Assembly: GCA_031288005.1 (NCBI GenBank)
Contig: JAITSE010000013.1
Coordinates: 1-18,025, forward strand
Reading direction: 5' to 3'
Length of the DNA stretch: 18,025 nucleotides
Origin: Treponema sp.
GTDB taxonomy: Bacteria > Spirochaetota > Spirochaetia > Treponematales > Breznakiellaceae
Below, one piece after another: positions 1-6,352 of the stretch (within the stretch, counting starts at the first letter, position 1; each line of letters opens with the position of its first letter). Below the pieces are notes generated by a model. It was not told the origin of the DNA. It saw only the letters and a program-made list of their open reading frames with translations, and made no database searches. A program made the translations under genes and the position numbers.

Positions 1-95
1 ACTGAATAACCCTCCCTGCTGTCCGGTGTTTGTTTTACAACTTTACCATACAGCAGCTCCCTGGTTTTTTCTAGTTCCAGTTCATCTTTTTGACC
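1..95 (-). other. Possible gene fragment at left edge (unrecognised)
   Basis: Reading leftwards from a TGA at 98-96, the minus strand stays open to the window edge. It encodes about 31 residues rich in Glu, Lys and Arg (for example DELELEKTRELLYGK). No ATG lies in frame. It abuts the broken 5' end of the Fic fragment, so it may be the tail of another gene joined there by rearrangement. The reading frame is too short to name and may be chance. Confidence 0.15.
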
Positions 96-429
96 TCAAG
101 AACTTACCACTCTCAAGTATATAATAGAAAATGCGAATAAAATATTTGGAAACATAATAAAAGAAAATAATTTACAAGGATTAGAAAAATTGAGGTTTAT
201 AGAAAAACTGGCATATTATATGGGGGAAGTAAACGCATTCCACCCGTTTCGGGAAGGGAATGGCAGAACATGCCGGGAATTTTTCAGGCAATTATCATTA
301 GATGCAAATTACATACTTGATTTTAGTAAAACTCAGAAAGAGGAATTATTGGAAGCAGATGTTGAGGCATTTAATGGACAATATGAAAAATTGATAAAAA
401 TATTGGATAAAGCAATAATTGTAAAATAG
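94..429 (+). pseudogene. Fic-domain (AMPylase-type) protein, N-terminally truncated
   Basis: Fic proteins transfer AMP, or other nucleotide-derived groups, to hydroxyl side chains and often act as toxins or effectors. The core motif is intact at 241-270 (HPFREGNGRT, with the catalytic His and the Asn-Gly-Arg phosphate-binding residues), followed by REFFRQL. The frame is open from just after a TGA at 91-93, and residues encoded before the TTG at 190 (IIENANKIFGNIIKENN) still look like the helix that normally precedes the Fic motif. Only about 110 codons remain, and the family's upstream domain and any good start codon are missing. I therefore read it as a truncated gene rather than a short functional one. 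It ends in a normal TAG and is followed at once by a structured repeat. Family confidence is high; activity is doubtful. Confidence 0.75.
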
Positions 430-600
430 GCAACGGCGCATAACAGGTCTGTTTACGCTTCGCTCCCTTCGGTCGCTCGGCCTCCACAACGGCTAGGTCA
501 TTCCGCTACGCTCCATTCCCACGCCGTTGCTCCGGCACATTTTGGCCACCCGGTAAATGCGTAGCATTTGCAGGGCGGCCAAAATGTCGTAAACAGCCGG
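430..600. repeat. Nested inverted-repeat element downstream of the Fic fragment
   Basis: Three sets of arms are visible. GCAACGGCG at 430-438 pairs with CGCCGTTGC at 522-530 (9/9). CTGTTTACG at 449-457 pairs with CGTAAACAG at 588-596 (9/9). ACATTTTGGCCACCC at 537-551 pairs with GGGCGGCCAAAATGT at 573-587 (14/15), enclosing AAATGC-GTA-GCATTT at 555-569. The first two pairs interlock rather than nest, so the strand could adopt alternative folds. No coding frame was seen. It may be a small mobile or cassette-associated element; this is inference. Confidence 0.55.
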
Positions 601-1583
601 AACGATATACGCCCGATATCTTGCCGGATCCCGCGTTTAGCATGATCAGAAAATACCCGCCCTTGTCTTCACTATAGTTAAGTCCGTTCCGGATTTTCCC
701 CTCGCTGCCGCCCGAAGACGCCGTGCCGAAGGCGTAGTCGTCAACTCAAAGTTGAAATACGCGTCGGCGCTTATATTCGGAAGCTACCTGCCCGTATTTT
801 TTATCGTTCGCGAAGGAGAAGGTTTTAATGTAACTTCCGCGACAATCGTAACGCTACCGGATCGTCAACTGTGGGTAAAGGCTCAGGGTGTGACCGCTGA
901 TGGTTAGTTCGCCCAGGTTGAGGGTAACAATAAATTTTGCATTACCCTGAATGAGCGCGGGGATACTGGATACGGCAGTGTCCTGCTGTGTCTTCAGAGG
1001 CGATTTAAATAAAATGGTTGTTCACCACAAGCTCGTTTTCAGATGTAACTCCGCTTAGGCCCGTAACCGCAAAGCCGAAGTTATTCGTGTTTTTTGGACT
1101 TGTTCATCGGAAACATAGTTTCCGAAACCTATTTTACTGAACCCATTGGAAACTGCGGAAACATCGGAAACGCGGAAACAAGTTTCCGATGTTTTCGTGT
1201 TTTCGAGGTTTCCGACGAACAAGTCTCGCAAAATACTACGTATTTTGCCGATTTTTATAAGGAATTTGGCGAATCGCTGGTTCGACGATAACTGAAATTG
1301 CGGAGACTGCGTTTCCGACGAACAACTCTTTTGTATAATCGCTGCTGTTGAAAATTATTTCTTTTGAAGCCGCGCTTCCACAGAAGGAGGAAGAACGAAA
1401 CGCCCGTTTCAACAATGTTCACTATGCCGGCTATAATTTCTTGTTAGACATAAGACCCGCAGTAAGAAGGACTTTGTTTTTATATGCCGCGGATCCCGCA
1501 AGGAGCAACCCGTAATATTTGTATCCGGGATAGACGAATACGCTTATATAGCTTTGGCAAAGACTGCGTCTGAATAATATGGT
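600..1583 (-). pseudogene. Decayed minus-strand gene, unrecognised, interrupted by a repeat
   Basis: Protein-like stretches read right to left on the minus strand, but in different frames and broken by stops. Going downstream they are: 1550-1431 (includes ISVFVYPGYKYYGLLLAGSA), about 1378-1245 (includes KEIIFNSSDYTKELFVGNA), about 1085-1010 (NNFGFAVTGLSGVTSENELV), about 1010-875 (includes AKFIVTLNLGELTISGHTL, ending in TAG) and about 760-600 (includes GGYFLIMLNAGSGKISGVY). Their Gly, Ser, Thr and aromatic content would suit a secreted or surface beta-rich protein. I do not recognise the family, and the pieces may not all come from one gene. The GGAAAC repeat at 1097-1328 lies inside it. No intact gene exists between 430 and 1963. 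Confidence 0.35.
1097..1328. repeat. GGAAAC-rich repeat element with inverted and direct 18-mers
   Basis: GACTTGTTCATCGGAAAC at 1097-1114 is the inverse (17/18) of GTTTCCGACGAACAAGTC at 1208-1225. A third, direct copy (GTTTCCGACGAACAACTC) lies at 1311-1328. Inside are GGAAAC-ATA-GTTTCC at 1109-1123, a 13-bp perfect stem (1159-1171 with 1182-1194), and four GGAAAC units spaced 8-9 nt apart (1148-1179). A plus-strand frame of 65 codons (1094-1291) runs through the element, but its sequence is dictated by the repeats. It behaves like an inserted or expanded element inside the decayed gene. Confidence 0.6.
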
Positions 1584-1628
1584 TTAACTCTGGTTGAAAG
1601 GAGATTGGTTCCATTCTGGATGGTCCCT

Positions 1629-1756
1629 GCAATCAGGCAAAGCCTGATTGCTTGGAGTTTTGGGAACCATGTAAGCGCTATGGGACCGGAGGTCCCACGC
1701 TTGCATTGAACCGCGCGGCCAAGGGCCGCAGTAGTAACCGAAGCTTCCAAAACTCC
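1629..1756. repeat. Cluster of perfect hairpins enclosed by a 10-bp inverted repeat
   Basis: GCAATCAGGC / GCCTGATTGC with loop AAA (1629-1651) is followed by an enclosing stem, GGAGTTTTGG (1654-1663) with CCAAAACTCC (1747-1756). Within that stem are TGGGACC-GGA-GGTCCCA (1681-1697, extended by AAGCG/CGCTT outside it) and GCGGCC-AAG-GGCCGC (1715-1729). The whole could fold as a branched structure. No gene is supported between 1600 and 1963. Several overlapping short frames exist there on both strands, but they are forced by the palindromes. Confidence 0.55.
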
Positions 1757-1897
1757 TCGCACTTTTTTCCGGCGCCGCTTTGTCGATGTTTTTTGTTATA
1801 CCGGGAAGGTCTCGGGGTATACCGGCAAAGTCTGATCTGCGTCCATCCATGACGCTTGGGGTTTTGAGACCCGCGAACCGTGCGGTCCGGGGCCTGA

Positions 1898-1920
1898 TAC
1901 AAGCGGCGCTTGTACAGCAA
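1898..1920. repeat. Triloop hairpin plus 17-nt sequence repeated at 15312-15328
   Basis: TACAAGC-GGC-GCTTGTA at 1898-1914 is a perfect 7-bp stem. The overlapping 17-mer CGGCGCTTGTACAGCAA at 1904-1920 recurs exactly, in inverse orientation, at 15312-15328 in the divergent region upstream of rsmI. This suggests a dispersed genomic repeat. Confidence 0.5.
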
Positions 1921-1963
1921 TTTTTGAAGAAACCTAAGATTTTTTGGGGTTGCAAAAAATAAA

Positions 1964-2416
1964 TTAGAAATGACGGGCTAGAGAAAAGACCCGGTCAAGG
2001 TGTCTTTTCATGTTTTCTTCCCGGCGGGGGCTTTCAAGGCTCACATCTTCAAGGATAACAAGCTCCCGGGTTTTCACCCGGTCTACAAGGCGGTCTCCCA
2101 GCATGATTTGCTCCATGCTTTGAAGGAGCCGCGTCTTGCGGAAATGTTCCATTGTGTTCCCGGCGGAGCAAAGGGCAAGCCCTTTTTCAAGCCGCTTCAT
2201 GGAGCGGGTTTCGCGTATCCTTGAGACTAAAGTCTCTGAGACTTTAGTCCCCTGCGGGTTATAGGCAAAGCCATAGGTCCAGGCCAGGTTGAACCAGCCT
2301 TTCAGTATGGCGGGAACATCCTGCCAAAGCAGGGGATAGATAAAGACAATGGCACGGCTGCGGTTTATTCGTAGCGAAGGGGTTAATACCCGAGAAAACT
2401 TGTTTCCAGAACCCGC
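1964..2416 (-). pseudogene. Flavodoxin-fold NAD(P)H oxidoreductase, C-terminal fragment
   Basis: The frame is open from just after a TGA at 2419-2417 down to the stop at 1964. From about 2353 it reads as the middle and end of a flavodoxin-like quinone reductase: AIVFIYPLLWQDVPAILKGW, then WTYGFAYNP, then KRLEKGLALCSAGNTMEHFR and the conserved tail. The N-terminal third is missing, and the sequence upstream of about 2362 is a dispersed repeat. A perfect 11-bp hairpin (2225-2249) inserts about ten in-frame residues between WTYGFAYNPQ and MKRLEKG. The missing N-terminus is very probably the piece at 4481-4588: same family, same strand, correct order. Such enzymes normally use FMN or FAD to reduce quinones. 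The fragment lacks the N-terminal strand and loop that bind flavin phosphate, so it should be inactive. Confidence 0.7.
2225..2249. repeat. Perfect 11-bp triloop hairpin inside the reductase fragment
   Basis: GACTAAAGTCT / AGACTTTAGTC with loop CTG. It sits at a point where relatives of the reductase have a shorter linker, and it keeps the reading frame open. It therefore looks like an in-frame insertion. Confidence 0.6.
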
Positions 2417-2419
2417 TCA
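2364..2419. repeat. Dispersed 56-bp repeat, copy A (second copy 16502-16556)
   Basis: TTTATTCGTA begins both copies, both contain TTAATA, and both end in a 24-nt block (2396-2419 here) that contains ACTTGTTTCCAGAA and differs at one base. The copies align over 55-56 bp with one indel. Both encode SGFWKQV on the minus strand. Copy A begins where similarity to the oxidoreductase ends, so it marks a rearrangement boundary. From here to 2653 I see only short palindromes, such as GGAAC-AA-GTTCC at 2469-2480, and no gene. Confidence 0.6.
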
Positions 2420-2653
2420 CCGATTCGTGAAACTTTCAGTCCATTAGGAGATTTATGGTAGTTATTTGGGAACAAGTTCCTTGGGAGCAAGCGCCCTTGG
2501 TATTAAACCATGAGTCTAACCACCACTGAAGAACAATATAACCCCACCGCAAACTTGTTTACGCATCTACAGTGGGATTGTTGATTTGAAATCGCTAAAG
2601 CGGTTTCTTGGCGGTTTCCGCGCCGTTCCACTCGAAAAAGCCTGGCGGAAAAT

Positions 2654-3796
2654 TTACTTCAACTGTGAGGCTTGTTCGGCACTAAAGTATCCGGCATCTA
2701 TCACTACGTTAAGATTTTCCTTGGTAACAAGGATCGGCTCAAGAATATATGCCTTAACAGTTTTCGTGCCGGTATTACCAATGCTGCCGAGGCTGCCGGA
2801 AGCAAGGTCAGCGCCGGGAACGCTGAGGGTCTGTCTCTTAAGAATTTGATCCGCCAGAATGATAGCGGCTTCGGCAAGCTTGGCGGTGTTTTTAAACACG
2901 GTCATATACTGTTTGCCTTCCTTTATGAGGAGAGCGGAAGCAAACTCCGCATCCTGACCTGTAATCACAGGAAGCTTGCCGGTATACTTGTCATCCGCAA
3001 GACAAGCCTCGATGATGGCCCGCGCAATAGAATCGTTGGGCGCCAGAACCGCGTCAAGGACAAGATCTTTCGCGCCGCCTGAGAGGAGGCTTTCCATCCG
3101 GGTCTTGGCGTTATTGGGATCCCAGTCTTCAGTAGATACCTGTGAAAAATTGGCGTCAGCGGAAGTCTTGGGATTGGGTCCCACAACTATAAGCGCGCCC
3201 TTTTCAATGTAAGGATTAAGGATATTCATGGCCCCGTCAAAGAAAAACTTTGCGTTGTTATCATTGAGAGAACCGGCAAAGAGAGTAATGTACTTGGGAT
3301 TATCGGCGGCGGCGGCTTTCAGATTCAGCGCCTGTTCAATGCCCTGGCCCTGGAACTGTCCGACCTTAAAGTTGTTAAACGTGATGTAGTAATCATAATC
3401 GCCGGAATTCATGATAAGCCTGTCATACGCAATAACCGCGACATTATCACTGGCGGCTGCGGCAATAGCGGTTCCTACTCCGTCATTTATCTTGCTGGCA
3501 ACAATGAGCTTGGCGCCATTGGTCAAGAAATCTTCGATCTGTTTGTTTTGTACAGCCTGATCAGCATTGCCAAATGCCAGTTCCGTCTTATAGCCTTTGC
3601 TTTCCGCATAGCTTTTAAGGGCTTCGCCGTCTTTTTTCCAGCGCTCAGCGTTGCTTTCCGGCATCGCGATACCGATAAGGGTAGAAGCGGGATCGATGAC
3701 GGGATCATCGTCCGGGGATTCCGTGGGGCATCCGCTCAAAATCAATCCGAATACCAGGGCCGGTATTCCCACAATAAACAACTTGTTCTTCCTCAT
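2654..3796 (-). CDS. ChvE-type multiple-sugar-binding lipoprotein (ABC transporter substrate-binding protein)
   Basis: This is a 380-residue periplasmic binding protein of the sugar-binding family of Agrobacterium ChvE and its relatives. It would capture monosaccharides at the outer face of the membrane for an ABC importer. The N-terminus is a lipoprotein signal peptide (MRKNKLF, a hydrophobic stretch, then LSGC with Cys23). Family landmarks are IGIAMPE at 41-47, VIAYDRLIMNS, a DNNAKFFFDGAM block, a DAVLAPND hinge block, and PVITGQDAE. The ATG at 3796 was chosen over a longer frame from 3853 because GAAGGAG lies 7 nt upstream and the signal peptide starts there. No permease or ATPase gene is adjacent, so it is an orphan receptor here; its transporter must be encoded elsewhere. 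It lies between the two halves of the broken oxidoreductase gene, suggesting it arrived with the inserted block. Ligand unknown. Confidence 0.93.
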   Translation of the reverse strand: MRKNKLFIVGIPALVFGLILSGCPTESPDDDPVIDPASTLIGIAMPESNAERWKKDGEALKSYAESKGYKTELAFGNADQAVQNKQIEDFLTNGAKLIVASKINDGVGTAIAAAASDNVAVIAYDRLIMNSGDYDYYITFNNFKVGQFQGQGIEQALNLKAAAADNPKYITLFAGSLNDNNAKFFFDGAMNILNPYIEKGALIVVGPNPKTSADANFSQVSTEDWDPNNAKTRMESLLSGGAKDLVLDAVLAPNDSIARAIIEACLADDKYTGKLPVITGQDAEFASALLIKEGKQYMTVFKNTAKLAEAAIILADQILKRQTLSVPGADLASGSLGSIGNTGTKTVKAYILEPILVTKENLNVVIDAGYFSAEQASQLK

Positions 3797-3812
3797 AAAA
3801 AAACTCCTTCGG

Positions 3813-3832
3813 CAATCAGGCTTGCCTGATTG
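3813..3832. repeat. Hairpin in the leader of the sugar-binding gene
   Basis: CAATCAGGC / GCCTGATTG with a 2-nt loop TT. It ends a few nucleotides before the Shine-Dalgarno sequence of the minus-strand gene at 3796. The arms are the same as those of the hairpin at 1629-1651, so this is a second copy of one element. In RNA it would form a stem beside the ribosome site and could affect translation (inference). Confidence 0.6.
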
Positions 3833-3857
3833 TACTTTTATGCCGTTGGGCAAAATA

Positions 3858-3885
3858 TTTATATCAGCCGCATAAGCGGTTGAAA
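3858..3885 (-). promoter_or_regulatory. Candidate sigma-70 promoter for the sugar-binding gene
   Basis: On the minus strand, TTTCAA (3885-3880), a 16-nt spacer and TATAAA (3863-3858) precede the ATG at 3796 by about 60 nt. The spacer contains CCGC-TTAT-GCGG, a short palindrome that could serve as an operator. The -35 match is weak. Confidence 0.4.
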
Positions 3886-3994
3886 CACTGGAACCGGCGC
3901 GGACTTGCGGTCCACGGAGAGCGAATTTGTGAGATGAGCGATGAGTTATGCATAGTTAAAGATGAATGATTTTTGCTTTCAGAGCGCGCTGTAT

Positions 3995-4009
3995 GGGGGG
4001 GGGGGGGGG
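3995..4009. repeat. Homopolymeric tract of 15 G (possible phase-variable repeat)
   Basis: Fifteen consecutive G residues on the plus strand (C15 on the coding strand of the sugar-binding gene), 199 bp upstream of its start. Such tracts change length by slipped-strand mispairing. Poly-G tracts upstream of tpr genes modulate expression in Treponema pallidum (established knowledge). On the minus strand it separates TTCTTA from ATACAG, so a change in length would alter the spacing of any promoter placed there; that promoter is speculative. The remaining non-coding sequence from 3886 to about 4150 shows no gene. Confidence 0.7.
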
Positions 4010-4149
4010 AATAAGAAAAGCCGACAACAACTCAGAGAAAGCCTGAGAAGTTAAAGTTGTTATTGTCAGGTCTAAGATTACCGCACTCCTAATCATTGAA
4101 TAATAATAAACCACCAAAAAATAAATGACAAGGGCTAATTTGCAAATTA

Positions 4150-4455
4150 TCTAAGCATATGGCGGATTTTTTTTGAAGTGCGAATTTCATGGCGAAAAAA
4201 CTTTGTAAGGAGTCAGGCAGTCTAAACCTTGAGAGGACGATTGTTAATTTTACCAACAATCTTGTCAAACCGCCTTTGCGTCAGATTATCAAACGGCGTT
4301 TTTTTAGGAAGGTACTGTCTGATGATCCCGTTGGTATACTCTTTGAGGCCCCCCTCCCAGGAATGATAGGGATAGGCCAAAAAAATGTCGAGGGAGAGAG
4401 CCTCCGACAAGTTGCCGTGCGCCTCGAACTATTTGCCGTTATCCGGTGCTGGCGT
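4150..4455 (-). pseudogene. IS30-family transposase, C-terminal remnant
   Basis: The minus strand encodes the end of an IS30-type DDE transposase. DNGK, containing the second catalytic Asp, is followed by an in-frame TAG and then FEAHGNLSEA. Next come LAYPYHSWEGG with the catalytic Glu, EYTNGIIRQYLPKKT and KINNRPLK. The clean frame ends at 4222, but the family tail continues after a frameshift (LDCLTPYKVF) and probably a second one (FFAMKFALQ), to about 4150. The N-terminal two thirds, including the first catalytic Asp, are missing. The element is therefore dead. It lies directly against the truncated N-terminal piece of the oxidoreductase gene and is the likely agent of that disruption. I could not identify its terminal inverted repeats. 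Confidence 0.75.
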
Positions 4456-4480
4456 GTTACGCGCCCCGGCCTAGGCTGCT

Positions 4481-4588
4481 CTATTCAGCGTGTCGGCCCA
4501 CGCTTTCCAGCCCTTCGATAAAGCGATCCCGTATCCGGCGCGTAAAGGAGTCTTCGCTGGGGTGCACGTAGACGATAAAGATATTCAT
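4481..4588 (-). pseudogene. Flavodoxin-fold NAD(P)H oxidoreductase, N-terminal fragment
   Basis: The start is ATG at 4588, 5 nt after the fhs stop codon, so it was translationally close-coupled to fhs. The 35 residues begin MNIFIVYVHPSEDSFTRRIR and continue RFIEGLESVGRHAE. This is the first strand, the flavin-phosphate loop and the first helix of a flavodoxin-like quinone reductase. It then meets TAG where relatives continue for about 150 residues. The C-terminal part of the same family lies at 1964-2416 on the same strand. I infer one original fhs-linked gene split by insertion and deletion; roughly residues 36-75 appear to be lost. Confidence 0.7.
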
Positions 4589-4593
4589 AGGTT

Positions 4594-6348
4594 TCAAAAT
4601 AATCCCCTGACCTTCCCTTGGGCGTCTATGTCTATGTCCATAAAGGCGGGCCGGGAGGGGAGGCCGGGCATGGTAGAAATTTCCCCGCAGAGGGGGCATA
4701 CGAAGCCCGCGCCCGCGGCAAGGCGGGCTTCTCTGACCGGGAGCCGCCAGCCCTTGGGAGCGCCTTTAAGGGCCGGGTCGTGGGACAGGGAGTATTGGGT
4801 CTTGGCCACACATACGGGGAGTCCTCCGAAACCCTGATCTTCAAACTTGGCAAGCGCGGCGCGGACGCCTTCGGCAAAGTCCACTCCGTCCGCGCCATAG
4901 ACTTCCCGGGCGATGCTTTCTATTTTGGAGGCCAGTGGCGCGTTTTCCGGGTAGAGGTATTCAAAGCGGGAGGGCAGGGCCGCGGCTTTTTCTACGGACC
5001 GGGCCAGGTCCACCGCGCCTTCGCCTCCTTGGGCCCAGTGCCGGGCTGTTACCGCGTCCGCGGCGCCGGTTTTGACGGCTTCTCTCATGACGAGGTCCCA
5101 CTCGGCCTGGGTGTCTGTGGGGAAGGCGTTGACCGCGGCCACTACTGGAACGCCGAAGCGCCGCGCAATGCCGATGTGGGCTGTCAGGTTGGCGATTCCT
5201 TTTTTCAGTAGTTCCAGGTTCTCTTCCCGGTATTCCGGGGGAAGGGGCTTGCCCGGGCTTACCGGAGGGCCGCCGCCGTGGGATTTGAGCGCCCGGATAG
5301 TGGCGACCAGGACCACCGCGTCCGGAACAAGACCCGATGCGCGGCATTTGATGTCAAAGAATTTTTCCATACCCATATCGGAGCCGAAGCCGCTCTCTGT
5401 AACCACGTAATCCGCGTATCTGACAGCCAGAAGGTCGGCGATGACTGAGGAATTGCCGTGGGCGATGTTGGCGAAGGGTCCTGCGTGGACAAAAGCGCCC
5501 TGGCCTTCCAGGGTTTGCAGCAGATTGGGCTTGAGGGCGTCTTTCAAAAGGACCGTCATGGCCCCGGCTGTTCCAAAATTTTCCGCGGTGAGGGGCTTTC
5601 CTTTTTTATCATAAGCCGCGATCATGCGGCCAAGCCGCGCCCTAAGCTCTGGCAGGTCCTTAGCCAGGGCCAGAATTGCCATAAGCTCGCTTGAAACCGC
5701 GATGTCGAAACGGCTTTCCCGGGGCGGCCCGTCCGCCTTCTCTCCAAGGCCGCTGACAATGCGCCGCAAAGCTCTGTCGTTCATGTCCACAACCCGGCCT
5801 ATGCTTACCCGGTAAGGGTCAATTTCCAGCTTTTTAAGGCCCAATTTCTCGAAATAAGCGTCAGACCAGCGGGACTCGTGGTATATCCGCGCGTCTACGG
5901 CCGCGGCGCAAAGGTTGTGGGCTGCGGATACCGCGTGAATATCCCCGGTTAGATGAAGATTGAAGTCTTCCATGGGGATGATCTGGCTGAAGCCGCCTCC
6001 CGCGGCGCCTCCCTTGATCCCGAATGTGGGACCCATGGAGGGCTGCCGCAGCGCCGCCGCGGCGCTCTTCCCTATGCGCCCCAAACCCTGAACCAGGCCC
6101 ACTGTCGTCGTGGTCTTTCCTTCACCCAGAGGCGTGGGACTGATGGCGGTAACGTTGATGTACTTTGCCCGGGGCGGCGCTAAGTCAGGCGATTTTAAGA
6201 GCCGCCAGTCTATCTTCGCCTTGTAAAGGCCGTATTCTTCAACCCATTGTGAGGGGATTCCCATTTTTGCGGCAATATCGCGGATTTTTTCGATTTTTGC
6301 GGCCCGGGCAATTTCAATGTCGGCCGGCTGCTGTCCTGAAAGGTTCAT
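4594..6348 (-). CDS. fhs: Formate-tetrahydrofolate ligase (formyltetrahydrofolate synthetase)
   Basis: This cytoplasmic enzyme joins formate to tetrahydrofolate at the cost of ATP, giving 10-formyl-THF. It feeds one-carbon metabolism and, in acetogens, the methyl branch of the Wood-Ljungdahl pathway. The 584 residues are a little above the family's usual 555-560. Landmarks are the DIEIARAAK N-terminus, the P-loop TPLGEGKTTT at about 72-81, PSMGPTFGIKGGAAGGG, LTGDIHAV, the block around HAGPFANIAHGNSS, and the C-terminal STMPGLPSRPAF with DIDIDAQGKVRGLF. The usual bulky residues near the C-terminus are replaced by FVCPLCGE, leaving a CxxC pair. The start has no Shine-Dalgarno sequence but a -10-like TAGACT 6 nt upstream. 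Downstream lay a flavodoxin-type reductase gene, now broken. fhs is the usual marker gene for termite-gut acetogens, but its presence alone does not show acetogenesis. Confidence 0.97.
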   Translation of the reverse strand: MNLSGQQPADIEIARAAKIEKIRDIAAKMGIPSQWVEEYGLYKAKIDWRLLKSPDLAPPRAKYINVTAISPTPLGEGKTTTTVGLVQGLGRIGKSAAAALRQPSMGPTFGIKGGAAGGGFSQIIPMEDFNLHLTGDIHAVSAAHNLCAAAVDARIYHESRWSDAYFEKLGLKKLEIDPYRVSIGRVVDMNDRALRRIVSGLGEKADGPPRESRFDIAVSSELMAILALAKDLPELRARLGRMIAAYDKKGKPLTAENFGTAGAMTVLLKDALKPNLLQTLEGQGAFVHAGPFANIAHGNSSVIADLLAVRYADYVVTESGFGSDMGMEKFFDIKCRASGLVPDAVVLVATIRALKSHGGGPPVSPGKPLPPEYREENLELLKKGIANLTAHIGIARRFGVPVVAAVNAFPTDTQAEWDLVMREAVKTGAADAVTARHWAQGGEGAVDLARSVEKAAALPSRFEYLYPENAPLASKIESIAREVYGADGVDFAEGVRAALAKFEDQGFGGLPVCVAKTQYSLSHDPALKGAPKGWRLPVREARLAAGAGFVCPLCGEISTMPGLPSRPAFMDIDIDAQGKVRGLF

Positions 6349-6352
6349 GGGG

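Noticed and set aside
430..600. Integron attC recombination site
   Set aside because: The size and folding are suggestive, but the conserved core ends (RYYYAAC and GTTRRRY) could not both be placed at matching ends, and no integrase gene is in the window.
1146..1179. CRISPR-like short repeats
   Set aside because: The repeat unit is only 8-9 nt with no unique spacers, and no cas genes are present.
1094..1291. 65-codon plus-strand ORF as a gene
   Set aside because: Its sequence is dictated by GGAAAC repeats and palindromes, and it has no ribosome site or recognisable domain.
1629..1756. tRNA or tRNA-like gene
   Set aside because: The branched fold lacks the acceptor, D- and T-arm signatures and a plausible anticodon arm.
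1584..1955. 123-codon minus-strand ORF and overlapping frames
   Set aside because: Several frames are open at once on both strands through palindromic sequence. The composition is not protein-like and no family is evident.
3797..3853. 19-residue extension of the sugar-binding protein
   Set aside because: It covers a palindrome and the Shine-Dalgarno sequence. The lipoprotein signal begins at the ATG at 3796.
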